A DNA stretch of 64,000 bases from Rhopalosiphum padi (taxonomy: Eukaryota > Arthropoda > Insecta > Hemiptera > Aphididae), in NCBI RefSeq assembly GCF_020882245.1, contig NC_083598.1, forward strand, positions 51,931,858-51,995,857, written 5' to 3'. The notes beneath the pieces were generated by a model that saw only the letters and a program-made list of their open reading frames with translations, searched no databases and was not told the DNA's origin. Below, in pieces: positions 1 to 12,637 of the stretch; within the stretch, counting starts at the first letter, position 1; every line of letters starts with the position of its first letter. Both the position numbers and the translations under genes were made by a program.

Positions 1-2640
1 ATGATTATCAAGTTATATTTGTATAAAATTATTTAACCTATTTGTACAGTCTAAGATATCTAGTTATTCCAATAAAAATGTAGATCATTCAACTTGAAAT
101 ATTGCCAAAGTATATTAGAAAATACTATTTTCTTCGGTTCCAAACGTAAATACCCACTAATTCTGTATACACGTAATATAAAATCAATAGTTATTATGTA
201 TAGGTTCTTAAAAGCTAGTATTTGGATATTTAAGAACAAATGATTTTTTATTATTATTTATTTACAGCCAATTATATTTTTGCTTAACCTAATATTTGGA
301 AACAAACTTTTTTATAGTTTACTTGATATATTCTTTGCCAGTAAAAATTTAAAAATACTATTTATATAACAAATAGAGATACTTAAGTAGATATTTTAAT
401 TACAATGAATATATTTTGTTGTATTATGTATTTTGATATAGATAAATTATAATTATAATTTCTAATACTTAACTATAATACTATAGGTACCCTTCGAGAT
501 TTTGAACCATTATAATTAAATATTTTATATAATAGATATGTTTCTACTTTTATTTATTACGTATTTTATATGATGTGTTATATATTTGTAGTATAGTATA
601 TATTTTATATTTATTTAGTGAAAATACATTTTTTTTTATTTATTTAATGCATCAACTGCGTAGTTATTAGCTAGTGATTACGTTATTTACATTACAGCTA
701 CAATAATGCATTTACATTACATTTTTATTACATTACGTTTATCTATTTATATTTTTACATTGACTTACTTAGGTTATATTATTAATTTAGGTATCGGATG
801 AGTAGATTCATTTATTTAATTGTCTTTTTTTGTAAAGAACGGTGTTCTATTAAAATGTCCATTTTTAGTTTTGTAATAAATTAGTCTCACAATATAATAT
901 GGTTCATATACATAGGTAGTAGGTAGTATATATATATATTATATAAAATATTATTCGTATTAATAGATATTTTTCGGAAATTCGTTGTAAGTATACAAAA
1001 GGTTCGTGTTTTCACAATAATTTATGGCCAGTGTTGACCTTGGAGATGTGAAATATCCTTATAGTCTTGTCAAAACATGAAGGTCAAACGCGTGGGCGCA
1101 CGGAACGTTGTAGTCGTCGTCTCTCGTTTCTGCACATATAGCATAGTGCGGTATAATATATACTATAGTATAATATGTGTCTATTTTTGTGTGTGTCACC
1201 ACCGTAGTATAGTGTAGATAGGTTATCCGATGAAGACCCGCTATAGTTACCGCACTCCATTTGGTTTTGCCCGAGGTCAACGTAGCGTATACCCAACCTA
1301 ACATTGTTGTCCGTCACAGGTTTAAAAAGTATACTATTATAATAGGGGTAATCGACGAGTCTACCGAATCGCATACAACTATCGCGCTTTTCGGAGGCGT
1401 GAAAATATGAACACAACATTAGGATCAAAATTCTGGGCAGGGGTAGGAAAAGGAGTTAATATATGTCTACAAAAAAAAAAATAATCAATACAACCAGCGT
1501 ATAGTATATAAACTGTGTACTTTATGTAAACTGTAAACAATTTGGAGTGGCTAAATCTATATGTTTGTATTTGAGTGGGGTTAGCCTCTTATAGCCTTAG
1601 TCTACCCATATAGTTACACAAATGGCCATCAGTCTTGTAGTTTCTCCGTACCTATATTTGGTTTTATTTAACTCGATGGGGCTGCGGTACCAGTCCAAAG
1701 ATTCAAGGGCTGATGAAAAAACACCCACAGTATGGCGGTACGATAATAATATTATAATATTAAGCGCTTAAGGTTTTGGCCGACAAACGAATTTGTTTGA
1801 TTTTATAAATAACCTTGCCACGGGATGCCGCGCTAATTCAAAGCTACGCAAATTATAATATATATAATGTTATATAGCTTGCAATAAACAATTTCCCGGC
1901 CGCCGCGTCGTTTTTTACCTTGGCCAACGAATGTTAATAATAATATATTAATATATACATAATAACGGTCCCTATAGAATATAGATGGTGCGAAATTCAT
2001 TGAGCGAAATTTGCAGCGCGTTGCAGGCTCATCTAATATTTAAATGCTTATTAATTAAAAATAATTGATTCAATATTGTTTGTTACATCTATATTTTTTG
2101 AAAATTCAGACTTAAAAATCCAAAAAATGTTTATTTTACACACGTGTGATATAGTTGTTTAACCTTTCTTCTTATTTCGTACATTGTCATTACAAAGTTA
2201 TTAATAATAAAACTGTAAATACCTAAAAAATTAATAAAGAAAAAAATGTTAACTGTAAACTGAAAGATGAAAAAATAAATGCAATTTATAATTTAATATT
2301 TAGCCAAAACCTATATGAAATATGAACAAAAAAAAAAAATTACACAAAATGTTTAGTTTTTGCCAGTGAAAAGATTCTCCAAAAGATTATATTATTTATT
2401 ATACTGTAGTTACTAGTTTTACATAACCGCGAGCGTATAGGTGTACTATTATGGGATTCATGGTGCTAGCTCTAAATTTCTGCACCCCTAAGATCTGCAC
2501 CTATATTATCATATCTATATTATTACATACACCGATGTCTATACCATTAGGTACCACTATAATTACTGGCACTTACGACTATAATAATATACAATTATAT
2601 GTAATTTTCATTGTGATGTATAAGTTATGAGGTTATGACA
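1..2640. other. AT-rich non-coding sequence, nothing recognised
   Basis: No conserved reading frame, splice-linked exon or RNA gene was recognised. Small CG-richer patches occur at about 1080-1420 and 1890-1920. The two overlapping minus-strand reading frames near 1059-1428 have no domain or repeat structure and look like chance. Confidence 0.5.
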
Positions 2641-2654
2641 TAGCGCATATTATA

Positions 2655-3000
2655 CACGCTCGAGGAGGCGGTGTTTTTTTTTTTGGCCGCAAATTTCGTA
2701 CTAACATACCTACTATGCGACATACGCGCGCGAGTCGTTTTTTTTCCCCGTGTCCCTTTTGTTATCTCGTTCGTGTAATCGAATTTTGGCGTTATTATAT
2801 GCGCGGTGTATTTTTAAGTTGTCAGCCAGTAAAAGTTGTAGGACGGCCAGCCAGAAATACAGAGCTGTCGCGCGGGGTTACGCTCGAAATAGATCGGAGC
2901 CCTGATGCTCGTGCATATATGTGTACGTACGTAGAGACGTAGGCGCTGCCGTTTTCTACAGCTCCTGGCCGGCCGGATCGTCCAAAGGTGCGCGCTGTTA
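2655..3000. promoter_or_regulatory. CpG-rich patch, possible promoter of a gene outside or unrecognised
   Basis: About 350 bases contain many CG dinucleotides (for example at 2715-2735, 2868-2885 and 2965-2995) against a very AT-rich background, similar to the patch upstream of AKTIP. A 75-codon plus-strand frame (2715-2942) lies in it but shows no family features. I cannot tie it to a gene, so promoter function is a guess from composition. Confidence 0.25.
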
Positions 3001-3344
3001 TGTATAGTGCTTCGTCATTATATAGTCAAATACGGTACTCTAGAAATGTTAATAATATACTATAATTATATTGTAATAGATAAGTAGGTATTTACTACGC
3101 ATTCCACGGACGAATCAGGTACAAGGTATAAGTACAACGAAAAACAATTTCGAACGAAAATAAAAATAATGACAAAAAATATTCTCGGCTGGCGATGTGA
3201 TAAAACATTATGAATATATTAATAGTGGTTTGGCTCAACTACATGAGTACATTACGTTATTGAAGTCGATTTCGTAATATTTTCTTGCCAAACTTAATAA
3301 AATAAAATAATAGCGATTTATTGCACGGCAAGTATAGGTACCAG

Positions 3345-3521
3345 CAGTGGCGTATTTAGAAATGTCTTAGGGGGGGGGGGCACAAACAAAAAGTTCAAAT
3401 TTGCGTACATGAGGTGTAGAGTTGTAAAATATTTCATATAATAAAAATAAGTATAAACTACGGTGGATTGGGGGGGGGGGCACGGGCTTCATCATGGGCC
3501 CCTCTCTTAAATACGCCCCTG
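3345..3521. mobile_element. Short hAT-like MITE (177 bp) with 8-bp target duplication
   Basis: The ends are inverted: CAGTGGCGTATTTA at the left and the complement of CAGGGGCGTATTTAAGA at the right, followed inward by G-runs. Flanks GGTACCAG (3337-3344) and GGTACCTG (3522-3529) match at 7 of 8 bases, the 8-bp duplication expected of hAT transposons. No coding capacity. Confidence 0.8.
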
Positions 3522-3529
3522 GGTACCTG

Positions 3530-5150
3530 CAGATGCTGCAATTTTACATGAACGCGGTGGACAATAAATAATAATACAATATTGTTATGTTTTGTTCTGA
3601 GCCCAAAATTGACCAAATTCCTGTAGGTAATTGTAAATGGATAATATATTATGTTTATCTATATTCTATACATTATATAGGTGAAATAAGCGCGAGAAGT
3701 TTAAACTATAAAGTTATTTTTGTATCGCTTTTATTAGCAAATCTATACTGCAGTTATGCACTTATCATTACACAAATAAAAAAATATAAAATAGTAGCAG
3801 TAAACATTAGTCATTAATATTACAATAATGAAACTGAACATATATAGGTACCTATTATATTAATGTATGCAATTCAATAATAATATCTAATGTCACCTTT
3901 TGGTCGCTAATGCTCTTACAGAAATTAAAAGGTAAATATTTAATAGTTATTTCAATCAAAATGATATAATATTTATTATTGAATTGAAAACTTGAAAATA
4001 TGTACTTTCATAATACAAAACTATTGATGTATTCATGTATAATTCAGTAGTGACGTATAATACGTATACGAGTATATGTGAGTACAACAAACAATATTAT
4101 TCGAATCACCATAACTTATCCTAACCACTCACCCATTTATTGATATAAAAACCATCACCTTTCATACATATTACACATTTACACTGCTATTATTATTTAT
4201 AAATCAAGCTAATGTAATGCCTTTTGCTAAATCATTTAAGTTTAAGCCGATAAAATCTAATTAAATTATGCACCTATTAAAAAATTCAGACTCGCAGAAC
4301 TACCCTTGTGACACCACTGTCACCACTGCAGGTACCTATAGAAATTGATAGAACTATAATGCCATAATAATATTTGTTATTTGTTTCATAGGCTCTCTAT
4401 AATATAAAAAAGTTATGAATGATAGTTTTTTAAAATTACAACCAATATAAGAGTTTTGTTACCTATTACTGTATAAACAAAATAATTAATTTTAAATTTT
4501 TTTATTTTAAGAAATAGAAAATTATGTCAAAAGTAATAGGAACAAAATAATTGTTCTGGACATGTAATATAGACTATGGTAAAATACTCATACAAGTAAA
4601 TTACGATATTTATTTTGGTGCCAAAGTATAATGTATATACAGGTATAGGTAATTGGATAGTTGAGTATTTAAAAAAAAAGCTCGTTGCCAGACGCCAATG
4701 TTAAACCGTAAAAAAAAATATTTTAAAACTGAAGTAAAATTGATCTGTTTTAACATTTATGTAGATATCAAATATCTCAATTCTGCGAACGTTGGACGTT
4801 ATTATATATATTTATAAACTCTAAGGACTTTTAGAACAATATAAGAAAAATAAACTAAGTTTTAAATAATATTTAAGATCTAAAAGTGTAGGACGACCTT
4901 AGGACTCAAAGTAAATTGCAGGCGTTAAGATACGCAAAATATAAATATAAATTATTGTTGACATTTTTAAAAATATTGCATATTTATTACAAAACCAATG
5001 AAATGTACAAAATTAAACATCGATTTTTAATTCATCTATCATAGTTATTACCTACCGATGTGAAAATAATTCGTAATAAACCTAGTAAATATTATGTTGT
5101 TTTGATTTATTTTAAATCTGCTGCAAAATACAAAAGGAATTCCGTATCCC
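3530..5150. other. AT-rich non-coding sequence, nothing recognised
   Basis: No gene, RNA or clear element is visible. The 76-codon plus-strand frame at 3587-3817 is AT-rich with no family features. Confidence 0.5.
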
Positions 5151-5159
5151 CTTCTTTCA

Positions 5160-6165
5160 ATATAGGTTTGTATACAGTGCAACAAGATTGCGCACATTTT
5201 ATCTTTTTACCTAAAAAAAACGCAACACCTTTTACTTTTTTTCTTTGAGCAAACACAAATATTTAAATAAATATCGATTCAAAAAAATTATCAACATTAA
5301 TAATAACGTAATACGTAGGTAGTCAAAAAAATATAAATAAAAATAATACTTACATGTAGGTACATCACAGTAATTTATTATATACGCAATACGCCACTGT
5401 AAATTAGTTTCGTTATTTTGTGGTGATAGTTTTGGTAGGTTACATACTAAACCCGTTAATACAGGTAGGTCACATACTAAACTCGATTTTCGATCGGTAG
5501 GTCACATACTATACGAATACCTATAACAAAAAACAAGTTCTTTAACCTTTTTAGCACAAAAAATGTCAGCAAATCATTATTTAAATATATCTCATTGTTT
5601 TTATATTTTTTTCCGAGTATTTATTATAAATGCAATATTTTCTTCTTGCTATTTACAAGGCTTTTTAAAAATGTTGTTGTTTTATATTATATATTTTTAA
5701 ATAAAATTCGCTTTGAATATCCAATAAAATATGCTTAACTTGGTAAATAGATGGATGAAATGTATAAAACTGAGCGTTATAGTGGCTATATGGAAAGATT
5801 CTGGCCCATTGGTCGTTCTTGTTTCTGTTAAATGTTCAGTTGTCCATAAAATCGGTATAAAAGCAGCATCAGATGATATATAATTGTAACCTAAGACCTA
5901 ATGTAGGACTACGTTCAACGTTTTTGTGCTAAAAAGTTAGAAGAACTTGTTTTTTGATATTTTTATATATTTTTTTTTTTTACTATACATATTATGTTAT
6001 TATTATGATTTAATTAACATGTTAATTACCTATATCATGGTTATTATCAATATTGGTAAATTTTTCGAATTTATATTTATTTAAATATTTGTGTTTACTC
6101 AAAGTAAAAAGGTAAAAAGTGCGCAATCGTGTTACACCCTTTGTATAATACTTAAATCGAATAAA
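5160..6165. mobile_element. Long-inverted-repeat (foldback) DNA element, about 1 kb
   Basis: The left part (about 5163-5560) reappears reverse-complemented in the right part (about 5920-6150). Matching blocks include the AAATATTTGTGTTT / AAACACAAATATTT core (5253 and 6084), the TTGCGCAC / GTGCGCAA block (5188 and 6119) and the ACAAGTTCTT / AAGAACTTGT block (5532 and 5941). The terminal GGGTGTAACACGATTGCGC motif recurs near 61939. No transposase frame is present, so it is non-autonomous; the superfamily is unknown. Confidence 0.6.
5434..5512. repeat. Three direct copies of a GGTAGGTYACATACTA motif
   Basis: Copies begin at 5434, 5464 and 5496, a spacing of 30 and 32 bases, separated by unlike spacers. 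They lie inside the long-inverted-repeat element. Role unknown; the spacing would suit a protein-binding array, but that is only a guess. Confidence 0.55.
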
Positions 6166-6180
6166 CAATATTGTAATATT

Positions 6181-6373
6181 CAGGGGCGCAATTTCAATGA
6201 AAAAACTGAGCTGAGGGTGCTGAAGCTCCTCCATCTTTTTTTATAATGTTATTTTGAGGTTATGGATACCTGTTACTATTAAAATCTAAATTAACATAAA
6301 ACAATTTGCTGGTGCTAATTTTAAAATTGGGGGTGCTAAGCACACCCAAGCCCCCCCTCAAATCGCGCCTATG
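6181..6373. mobile_element. hAT-like MITE remnant
   Basis: Left end CAGGGGCGCAATTT and right end the complement of CATAGGCGCGATTTGAGG form imperfect terminal inverts, with a C-run/G-rich interior like the other short hAT-like elements here. The flanks do not give a clear target duplication. Confidence 0.55.
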
Positions 6374-7482
6374 ACTATACCTTGATGGTTGATATACTTA
6401 AAAAACAATAGGATATTTCAAAATTGTTTTTTTTTTTATCCGTGTATAACACCATCTAATATATATATATGATTATCTGAACACTGTATCTGTTTTCAAA
6501 TGTCCCGAACTCCCGAAAATATTATTTTTCATTTAGGTATTTAATTTAAGTTTTTATCATAGTTACTTTTAAAAAAATAATATTATATTTAAATTTATTT
6601 GATTTTGTTTAGATTATCTATTTTATAAACTTATATTTTTCAAACAATTGAGAAATAACGATTTTTTAGCCAAATAGTTCGATCTGACGATTGTCTCCTT
6701 TTTTAGCCTACAGAAACTACTCGATATCTACTGTTCACAAGATTGACATTTTAATTTGACAAAAATAGTAAACACTATATAGTTGTTATTTTGCCAACAA
6801 AAGCAGCCAATCCGGGGCTAAAAATGATTAGGAATTAGGTAAATGAGGCCATCGCTTAGTACAATTATAAATAAATTATCCAGATTCATATTTTTCTTAG
6901 TCTACAATAAAATAATACTTGTAAAAGTAATAAACATTTAAATAATATAATCTATATGACTGTATTCTTTAAGATTGTTATAAGAGTTATGAAAAGTTTT
7001 TCTTTTTATCATTTTTGTGTTCTTAACATAAATAAGTAAAAGTTTTGTTTGGTAGGTACTTTATTTATATAGATATAATATATTATTTTTATACATTTAA
7101 TGTATGAGGTTCCTATATCACTTATTTTATGTTTAAAAAATAGGTTTATATATTATAGGTTATAGGACCTATGGTATAGGTAGTTTTATCATTGACTAAG
7201 AAATAAATCTGTGTGTGTAAAAAATTTTTAAGTAAGTGTTAATATTATGTAATTTATTTTTAAATATAATTTACAGTGTAGGTACCTATATATATGATGA
7301 GTTTAATATGTTGTATATATAATGTATACCTATATCGTTATGAGCTAGTAAAATTAATATTGATCAAAAATTGTTCCCTTATTAATATGGATTGTCGGCT
7401 AAATTATATGCTAAACATATTTATAATATAATAGGTAGGTATTATGTTATAAAATCAATGCTATACGCCCTATATGTTAATA
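6374..7482. other. AT-rich non-coding sequence, nothing recognised
   Basis: No coding or RNA feature seen; microsatellite-like TA stretches occur around 7280-7330. Confidence 0.5.
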
Positions 7483-7638
7483 CAGTAAAACCTTTCTATA
7501 ATTGGCCCTCTATACAAGACTGAATCTTCCTGTTATCATAAAATGTTAATTTTATCCATCTAATACAGTAATTTTTTCAACCTCTCTATAACGGAAAATG
7601 TGTTAGTCCCAAGCGATTCCGTTATAGAGATTATACTG
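7483..7638. mobile_element. pogo/Tc1-like MITE (156 bp) flanked by TA
   Basis: Left end CAGTAAAACCTTTCTATAA pairs with the complement of the right end (CAGTATAATCTCTATAACGG). Both sides are flanked by TA (7481-7482 and 7639-7640), the Tc1/mariner target site. The CAGT-A-CCTCTCTATAACGG type of end is known from pogo/Tigger-related elements. Confidence 0.75.
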
Positions 7639-7772
7639 TACAAAAGCATTGTTTTCTGTTTTTAGGCTTATTAGTAGCAATGATAAATATATTAATAATC
7701 ATTTTACAAGCAATTTTCTAATCTATTACGTGTTATTTTAAAAAGATTTACTGTAGAAGATACAAATATAGT

Positions 7773-7952
7773 CAGTGGCGTAGCCAGGATATTTTTCGGA
7801 GGGAGGGAGGGTCTTTAGTATTGTAAAATACAATTTAAGATTTTTGTATTGGTTTTCATAGACCATAAAAAATTAAAATAATTTTTAAATTTTCTTAATA
7901 TTCCTGGGGGGGGGCTGCAGCTCCCTCAGCCCTCCCCCTAGCTACACTACTA
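7773..7952. mobile_element. hAT-like MITE (180 bp), worn
   Basis: Starts CAGTGGCGTAGCCAGGA and ends in the imperfect complement (TAGTAGTGTAGCTAGGGGG). The interior is G-rich at one side and C-rich at the other. No clear 8-bp duplication remains. Confidence 0.5.
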
Positions 7953-8073
7953 CTATTTATACATACAATTAAAATATTATTTCAAATATAATCAACAAGC
8001 TAATGAGATTAAAATAATTTAGGTTATTTATTCACAAATTATTAGCTCCTTTACAAATATTGAGACTACCAAG

Positions 8074-8412
8074 CCTGGTATAAGATAATTTTGGGCCCGG
8101 GACCAAACGAATTTAGGGGCCCATAGCCATAATCAAAATATTAATGACCCACAAATAAAAATATTTCGGAAAAAATAAGTTATATTTATAAATTTATTTC
8201 TCACTTTTTTAAATAGAAAAATAAAAATATTATTTGTATAAATAATTGTATGTTTCTTTTGATATACGAAATATATTATTATTAATTATTATTATATCCA
8301 AATACTTCTGATTTAATAAAAAAAAAAAAAACGCACTATTCGCCAGGGGCCCACTATTGTTTGATTTCAGTTATGGAGCCGGGGTCATGCCCCCTCCCCT
8401 TAATCCGGGCTC
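8074..8412. mobile_element. Possible hAT-like element
   Basis: The left side AGCCTGGTATAAG and the complement of the right side AGCCCGGATTAAGGGG are similar. Two GGGCCC-type blocks lie inside, and the centre is AT-rich. The ends are too diverged to be sure. Confidence 0.3.
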
Positions 8413-9528
8413 GGATACTACCCAAAGATTTCCAAATTTTTAAATCTACTTTGAAGATGAAATAAAAGATGGCTTTAATAGATCATATTATTAGAGGACC
8501 AGAAGTTGAAATTGAGTGAAGAAAACAATTATTTTAAATTTAGTTTAATATAGGAAAGAGAAGGACAATTTATTTTATTTAGTACCTAGCTAAATGATGT
8601 CACATAAATAAAGCGTGGATTTCTATGCAATTGCATATTTTTACGAAATTCAAATTGCATCGAATTAAAGCAATTTTTTTTTTTTAAAAAAGGTATAAAA
8701 TGTTATCAAATAGAAAAATTAAAAAAGTTCTAGATATAATTTGAAGATGGTAATATTGTCAATGCATTAATATTTTATATACACTCATTTCCAATTTTTA
8801 GTGATAGCAATAAAAAAACTAAAAACTTAAAATATGACATTATACGAAAGCATTTTAATAATAGATGAAATAAAAGAAAAAGTTCGTGCTATTACTACTT
8901 AACTATATAAATAATTGCTTCAAATATGCCCTAACCACTTTAGTCGAAGTCAAACGATCGTTCTCTGTATTTAAAAATATATTGACAGAAAACGTCACAG
9001 CTTCACTGAATAAAATTTAGAAATGCATACTGAAATAATAAATATATAAAAAATAAATAAATTTATAATATCTTTTTACAATATTTAAATATAACTTATA
9101 TAAGTACCAATATTAATATTGTAAACATTTGTCATATAAATAATTAAAATCTTGTATGGCATATTATGATACTATTTAGTGCATAAAAATCTGCGCTCTA
9201 TACAAAAAGCACTTGTTTACCACCATAGTTGCCACTTGGGAAGCAATTGTAGGAACTATGATTGAGTTCCAATTTGAATAAATGATTGGGTAGAAGATTA
9301 TGACTAATACATAGCTTGGTATATACTGTATACTACAATTCCTGTATGACTTACCTGATAATGAAATTAATGAAGAATTAAATTTTGGTTCAAAATCACT
9401 AAATAACACTATTCTATTTGAAAAAAAAAAATTGAAAATAATAAATACACAAAATGTATAGAACCTATGTTCCAGAATTCAAAACCCATTTTTAATTGTA
9501 AATTGGAAAATCAATATTTTAGATTCTG
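8413..9528. other. AT-rich non-coding sequence, nothing recognised
   Basis: No coding or RNA feature supported. Confidence 0.5.
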
Positions 9529-9622
9529 AATGGAGTGATGAATTTATTGATTTTACAATGATGTGTCGATATGTGTTTTTTTGTTTTTTATTTTTGTGTC
9601 TGTTGACTGTCATCACATAAAA
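9529..9622 (+). repeat. Dispersed repeat, copy 1
   Basis: Contains TGGAGTGATGAATTTATTGA followed by a T-rich GTGTCTGT segment and GTCATCAC. The same order occurs reverse-complemented at about 16300-16388 and, more diverged, near 18935-18995. Likely a fragment of an abundant transposon family. Confidence 0.65.
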
Positions 9623-10391
9623 CTTTAAATTTAAAAAATATAAAGTTTTTAGTTATAAAAATTGACTTAAAATTGTTTTAATAATAATTTTGTAATCTTA
9701 AAATAAACTTAATATTTATTTACTTAGAATAGCAATAATATGGATTTTATTAAGTTAAAAATAACTTTTAAATTTTTTATATACCTTATTTAATTAAAAT
9801 ATTAATATAACAGTATGTACAATTTAATAAATATTTAATTTTTTAGGTATTTGGCCGAGAAAATGGTTCTAATGATCCAGGTTGTACCCAAGATAAATGT
9901 TGAGTCTTGTTGTCATTTTCCTAAAAAATACAAATAATTTTATTATATTATAATTATTTATTTTGATTAAAAATAAGTCAATTACTGGTATACTATAAAT
10001 GACATATTATTAGGTGGTATATTCATAAATAGTTTAGACATTAAATTATTAAACATTTGTAGTTAGGTTCTGGTAGGCACAGACTGGTTTTATTTATTTA
10101 AGGTCTACATGCACTTTTCATACTTTGCTCTTATACCTAAATACTTGCCCTCTAATATCTATGAATCAAAGTTAGTAGGTAGAATTATGCCATAGGTTGT
10201 TAGTACAACTTTCTAAAATTTGAAGTTCTAACTAGTGAAAAGTGTCCATAAAATTATTAATGTATGCTTTTAATAAATTATTTCTTTTAAAACTTTTATA
10301 TTCCAGTCCATGCTTGAATTGTGGACATAAGTTAATTGTATTATTAACTTTTGTAAGTTGAAACATTTGAAACCATTAAGCCATTAAGCAT
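9623..10391. other. AT-rich sequence 3' of the AKTIP gene
   Basis: Presumed 3' flank or untranslated region of the AKTIP gene; nothing else recognised. Confidence 0.45.
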
Positions 10392-12195
10392 TTAATATTT
10401 ATTTAATACATTACAAACTTTTTGTTGAAGCCATGAACGTCTTATAGCTCCATGAATTTCTTCGTCATAAACATCAAACAGCAAATAATTTGGATCAATA
10501 TTCTCTGAATGCATTGGTTGCTTATATATATCAACTTGACTTTGTCTTACACAGTCTTCACATTTTTTCATATAATTTTCATTATCTGTTTTCAATCTAA
10601 AAATAAATAGTCAATAAATTATTGACCAAAAATATGTAGTACAAAATTTACAATTCTGCAGCTTCTGAATTTTCAGGAGTTTTAGTTCTGGGTATATCAT
10701 AAAATGATTTTGATACATGATTTATTACATGCCAAATACGACTAACTCCTTTTTTCCACTCTGGGAAATGATATTGAATACTCATTTCTCCAGTGATTGG
10801 ATTGACCAATGGATGAAATAGTGGTGTCTCAAATATTACTTTGGGACAATCGCAGTTTGGCCAATTACTATCTATAAGTAATCGAAAACGGAAAACTCCA
10901 TTTTTATAAAGCCCATACCTCGGGAAAATCACTCCAAACCATACTGAAACACAATATAAAATTAATATTTTGGTCAATATTGATTGTATAACTTTTGCTT
11001 ACTGAATGGAGTTTTATCTGCTGGTATAACATATACTCCTGGTATTAATTTTTTGCTTAAAATATTACTGAAATTAAATAAATGATAATCATTAATTAAT
11101 TTAACATCTATATATTTATTGGTATGTACTAACAGAGGTTCTTAAGAGGACGTCGCACCCGCATGTGTTGTCTCCGTTTTACTTACGTACAACATAGTAT
11201 ACTATTTTCGTTCACCAGTTTCAAAAGTGTGTTTTTAGTTTTGATATTAGAGTGAATTGACCTATTTTCAAACTTTTAGGTAAGAAAATTATCTGTGTTT
11301 TCTTGTTGGTTTTTTTACGATATTTTAATTTTTAAGTGAGTTTTGAGTATGAAAAATATAAATATTTGAAAATGCTCATAATTCACTTAAAAATTAAAAT
11401 ATTGTAAAAACCAAAGAGAGAACACAGATAATGTTCTTATCTAAAAGTTTGATAATAGGTCAATTCACTCTAATATCAAAACTAAAAGCATATTATTGAA
11501 AATGGTGAACGAAAATAATATACTATGTTGTACGTATGTAAGACGGAGACAACACATGCGGGTGCGACGTCCTCTTAAGTAATTTTAAACATATAAAGAA
11601 GATAATATTTACCACCTATCACCACTTTACCATACTACTATAGTTTGTTGTATATAATATACGGTACTTCTAATTCACACTATTTAACTATAGAATAACT
11701 TAAGCTAGGGGTGTGCCAAAGTAGGCTTAACTAGGATTTAGAGCAATACAAAGTTTTTAGCAATAATATTTATACTATTAAGTAAAAAAAACAAAATGTA
11801 GATTAAAAGCTGTGGGTGTGTGGGTAGTCAAATGGTAGTTTGTATCAGGGCTGAAAATTGTTCAGCACGCTACTTAACTTAACCAATGCCCAATGGAATA
11901 CGCCATAATGCCATATGTATAAACTAATTTTGGGATTTTGTTTACTAATACATGAAATTTATATAGAATTGGTTCAAAAAATGTATAAATGTATTATTAA
12001 TTAACTTCTAATTACTTACAATTCAGACATGAGGGTATACTCAAGGAAAAACGGAATATAATTTGCATTAATATAGGAGTTATTGGTATTTGTAGATTTT
12101 ACTGCTATACCACTTATACCAGTTGTATCATTTCCTGGAGGTAAGACACGACGAAATGATCCAGTTCGATGAAATGCATCATCATTGTTTCCAGA
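10392..12195 (-). CDS. AKTIP (cbx): AKTIP/FTS homologue (Drosophila crossbronx), UBC-like protein; N-terminus not located
   Basis: Four coding exons join in frame: 12020-12195, 11003-11067, 10652-10943 and 10392-10596 (738 nt, 245 residues plus stop). All introns are GT-AG. The protein has a Ser/Thr/Asn-rich lead, then FLEYTLMSEF, PGVYVIPA, WFGVIFPRYGLYKNGVFRF, FHPLVNPITGEM and the tail motif NSEAAEL. This order matches AKTIP/FTS, the UBC-fold partner of Hook proteins in the FHF complex that links early endosomes to cytoplasmic dynein. The fold is that of an E2, but no cysteine lies where the E2 active site should follow FHPLV, as in known AKTIP, so it should be catalytically inactive. The first listed exon begins in phase 0 without an in-frame ATG, and TAG lies immediately upstream. 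A start exon must therefore lie further upstream; I could not identify it. A foldback transposon occupies the 11068-12019 intron. Family assignment is secure; the exact 5' end is not. Confidence 0.9.
11141..11579. mobile_element. Foldback MITE (439 bp) with TTAA flanks, in an AKTIP intron
   Basis: The two halves are near-perfect reverse complements: CTTAAGAGGACGTCGCACCC at the left and its complement at the right, and the match continues inward to a short centre near 11360. If TTAA is the target site, the element proper begins GAGGACG and is flanked by TTAA on both sides, the target of piggyBac-type transposases. It could form a hairpin of about 200 bp in the AKTIP pre-mRNA. Related ends occur at about 50500-50935 and 59505-59540. 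Confidence 0.85.
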
Positions 12196-12637
12196 CTAAT
12201 TAAGAATAAAATAAATGTTAGTAGTGAAAATAACAATAAATTAAACTTTAATATGTTATAAAGGTTGTAAAATATTAATCACCATTTCAAATTAATTATA
12301 ATCAACTTGTATTTATGACTATTATTTTAAAATTTAATTAAATATATTATATTAAAATTGATGAAAAAATAGTTAAAATGTCATTGAATGTAATTGAAAA
12401 TGTATTTTATATATTCAACAAGTGAATTACAAAAACAGAAATTTAAAAATAATTATTAGATATTTATTAACACTACAAAATAATTTTATAGGTATGTAAT
12501 ATTATTTTATTATAATAAATAATAATTAATAAACATATCATTGAATGTGTCTATGTAGTTCTTTATCTTTAATAGGTACTTTATCAATATAAACTTGTTA
12601 TCACTATTAACGTATGATTACTTTAGTGGTCGTAGTT

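Noticed and set aside
1059..1428. Two overlapping minus-strand frames
   Set aside because: No conserved motif, splice context or signal peptide; composition like surrounding non-coding DNA.
2715..2942. 75-codon plus-strand frame in a CpG-rich patch
   Set aside because: No domain, no splice partners and low-complexity start; probably open by chance because of high GC.
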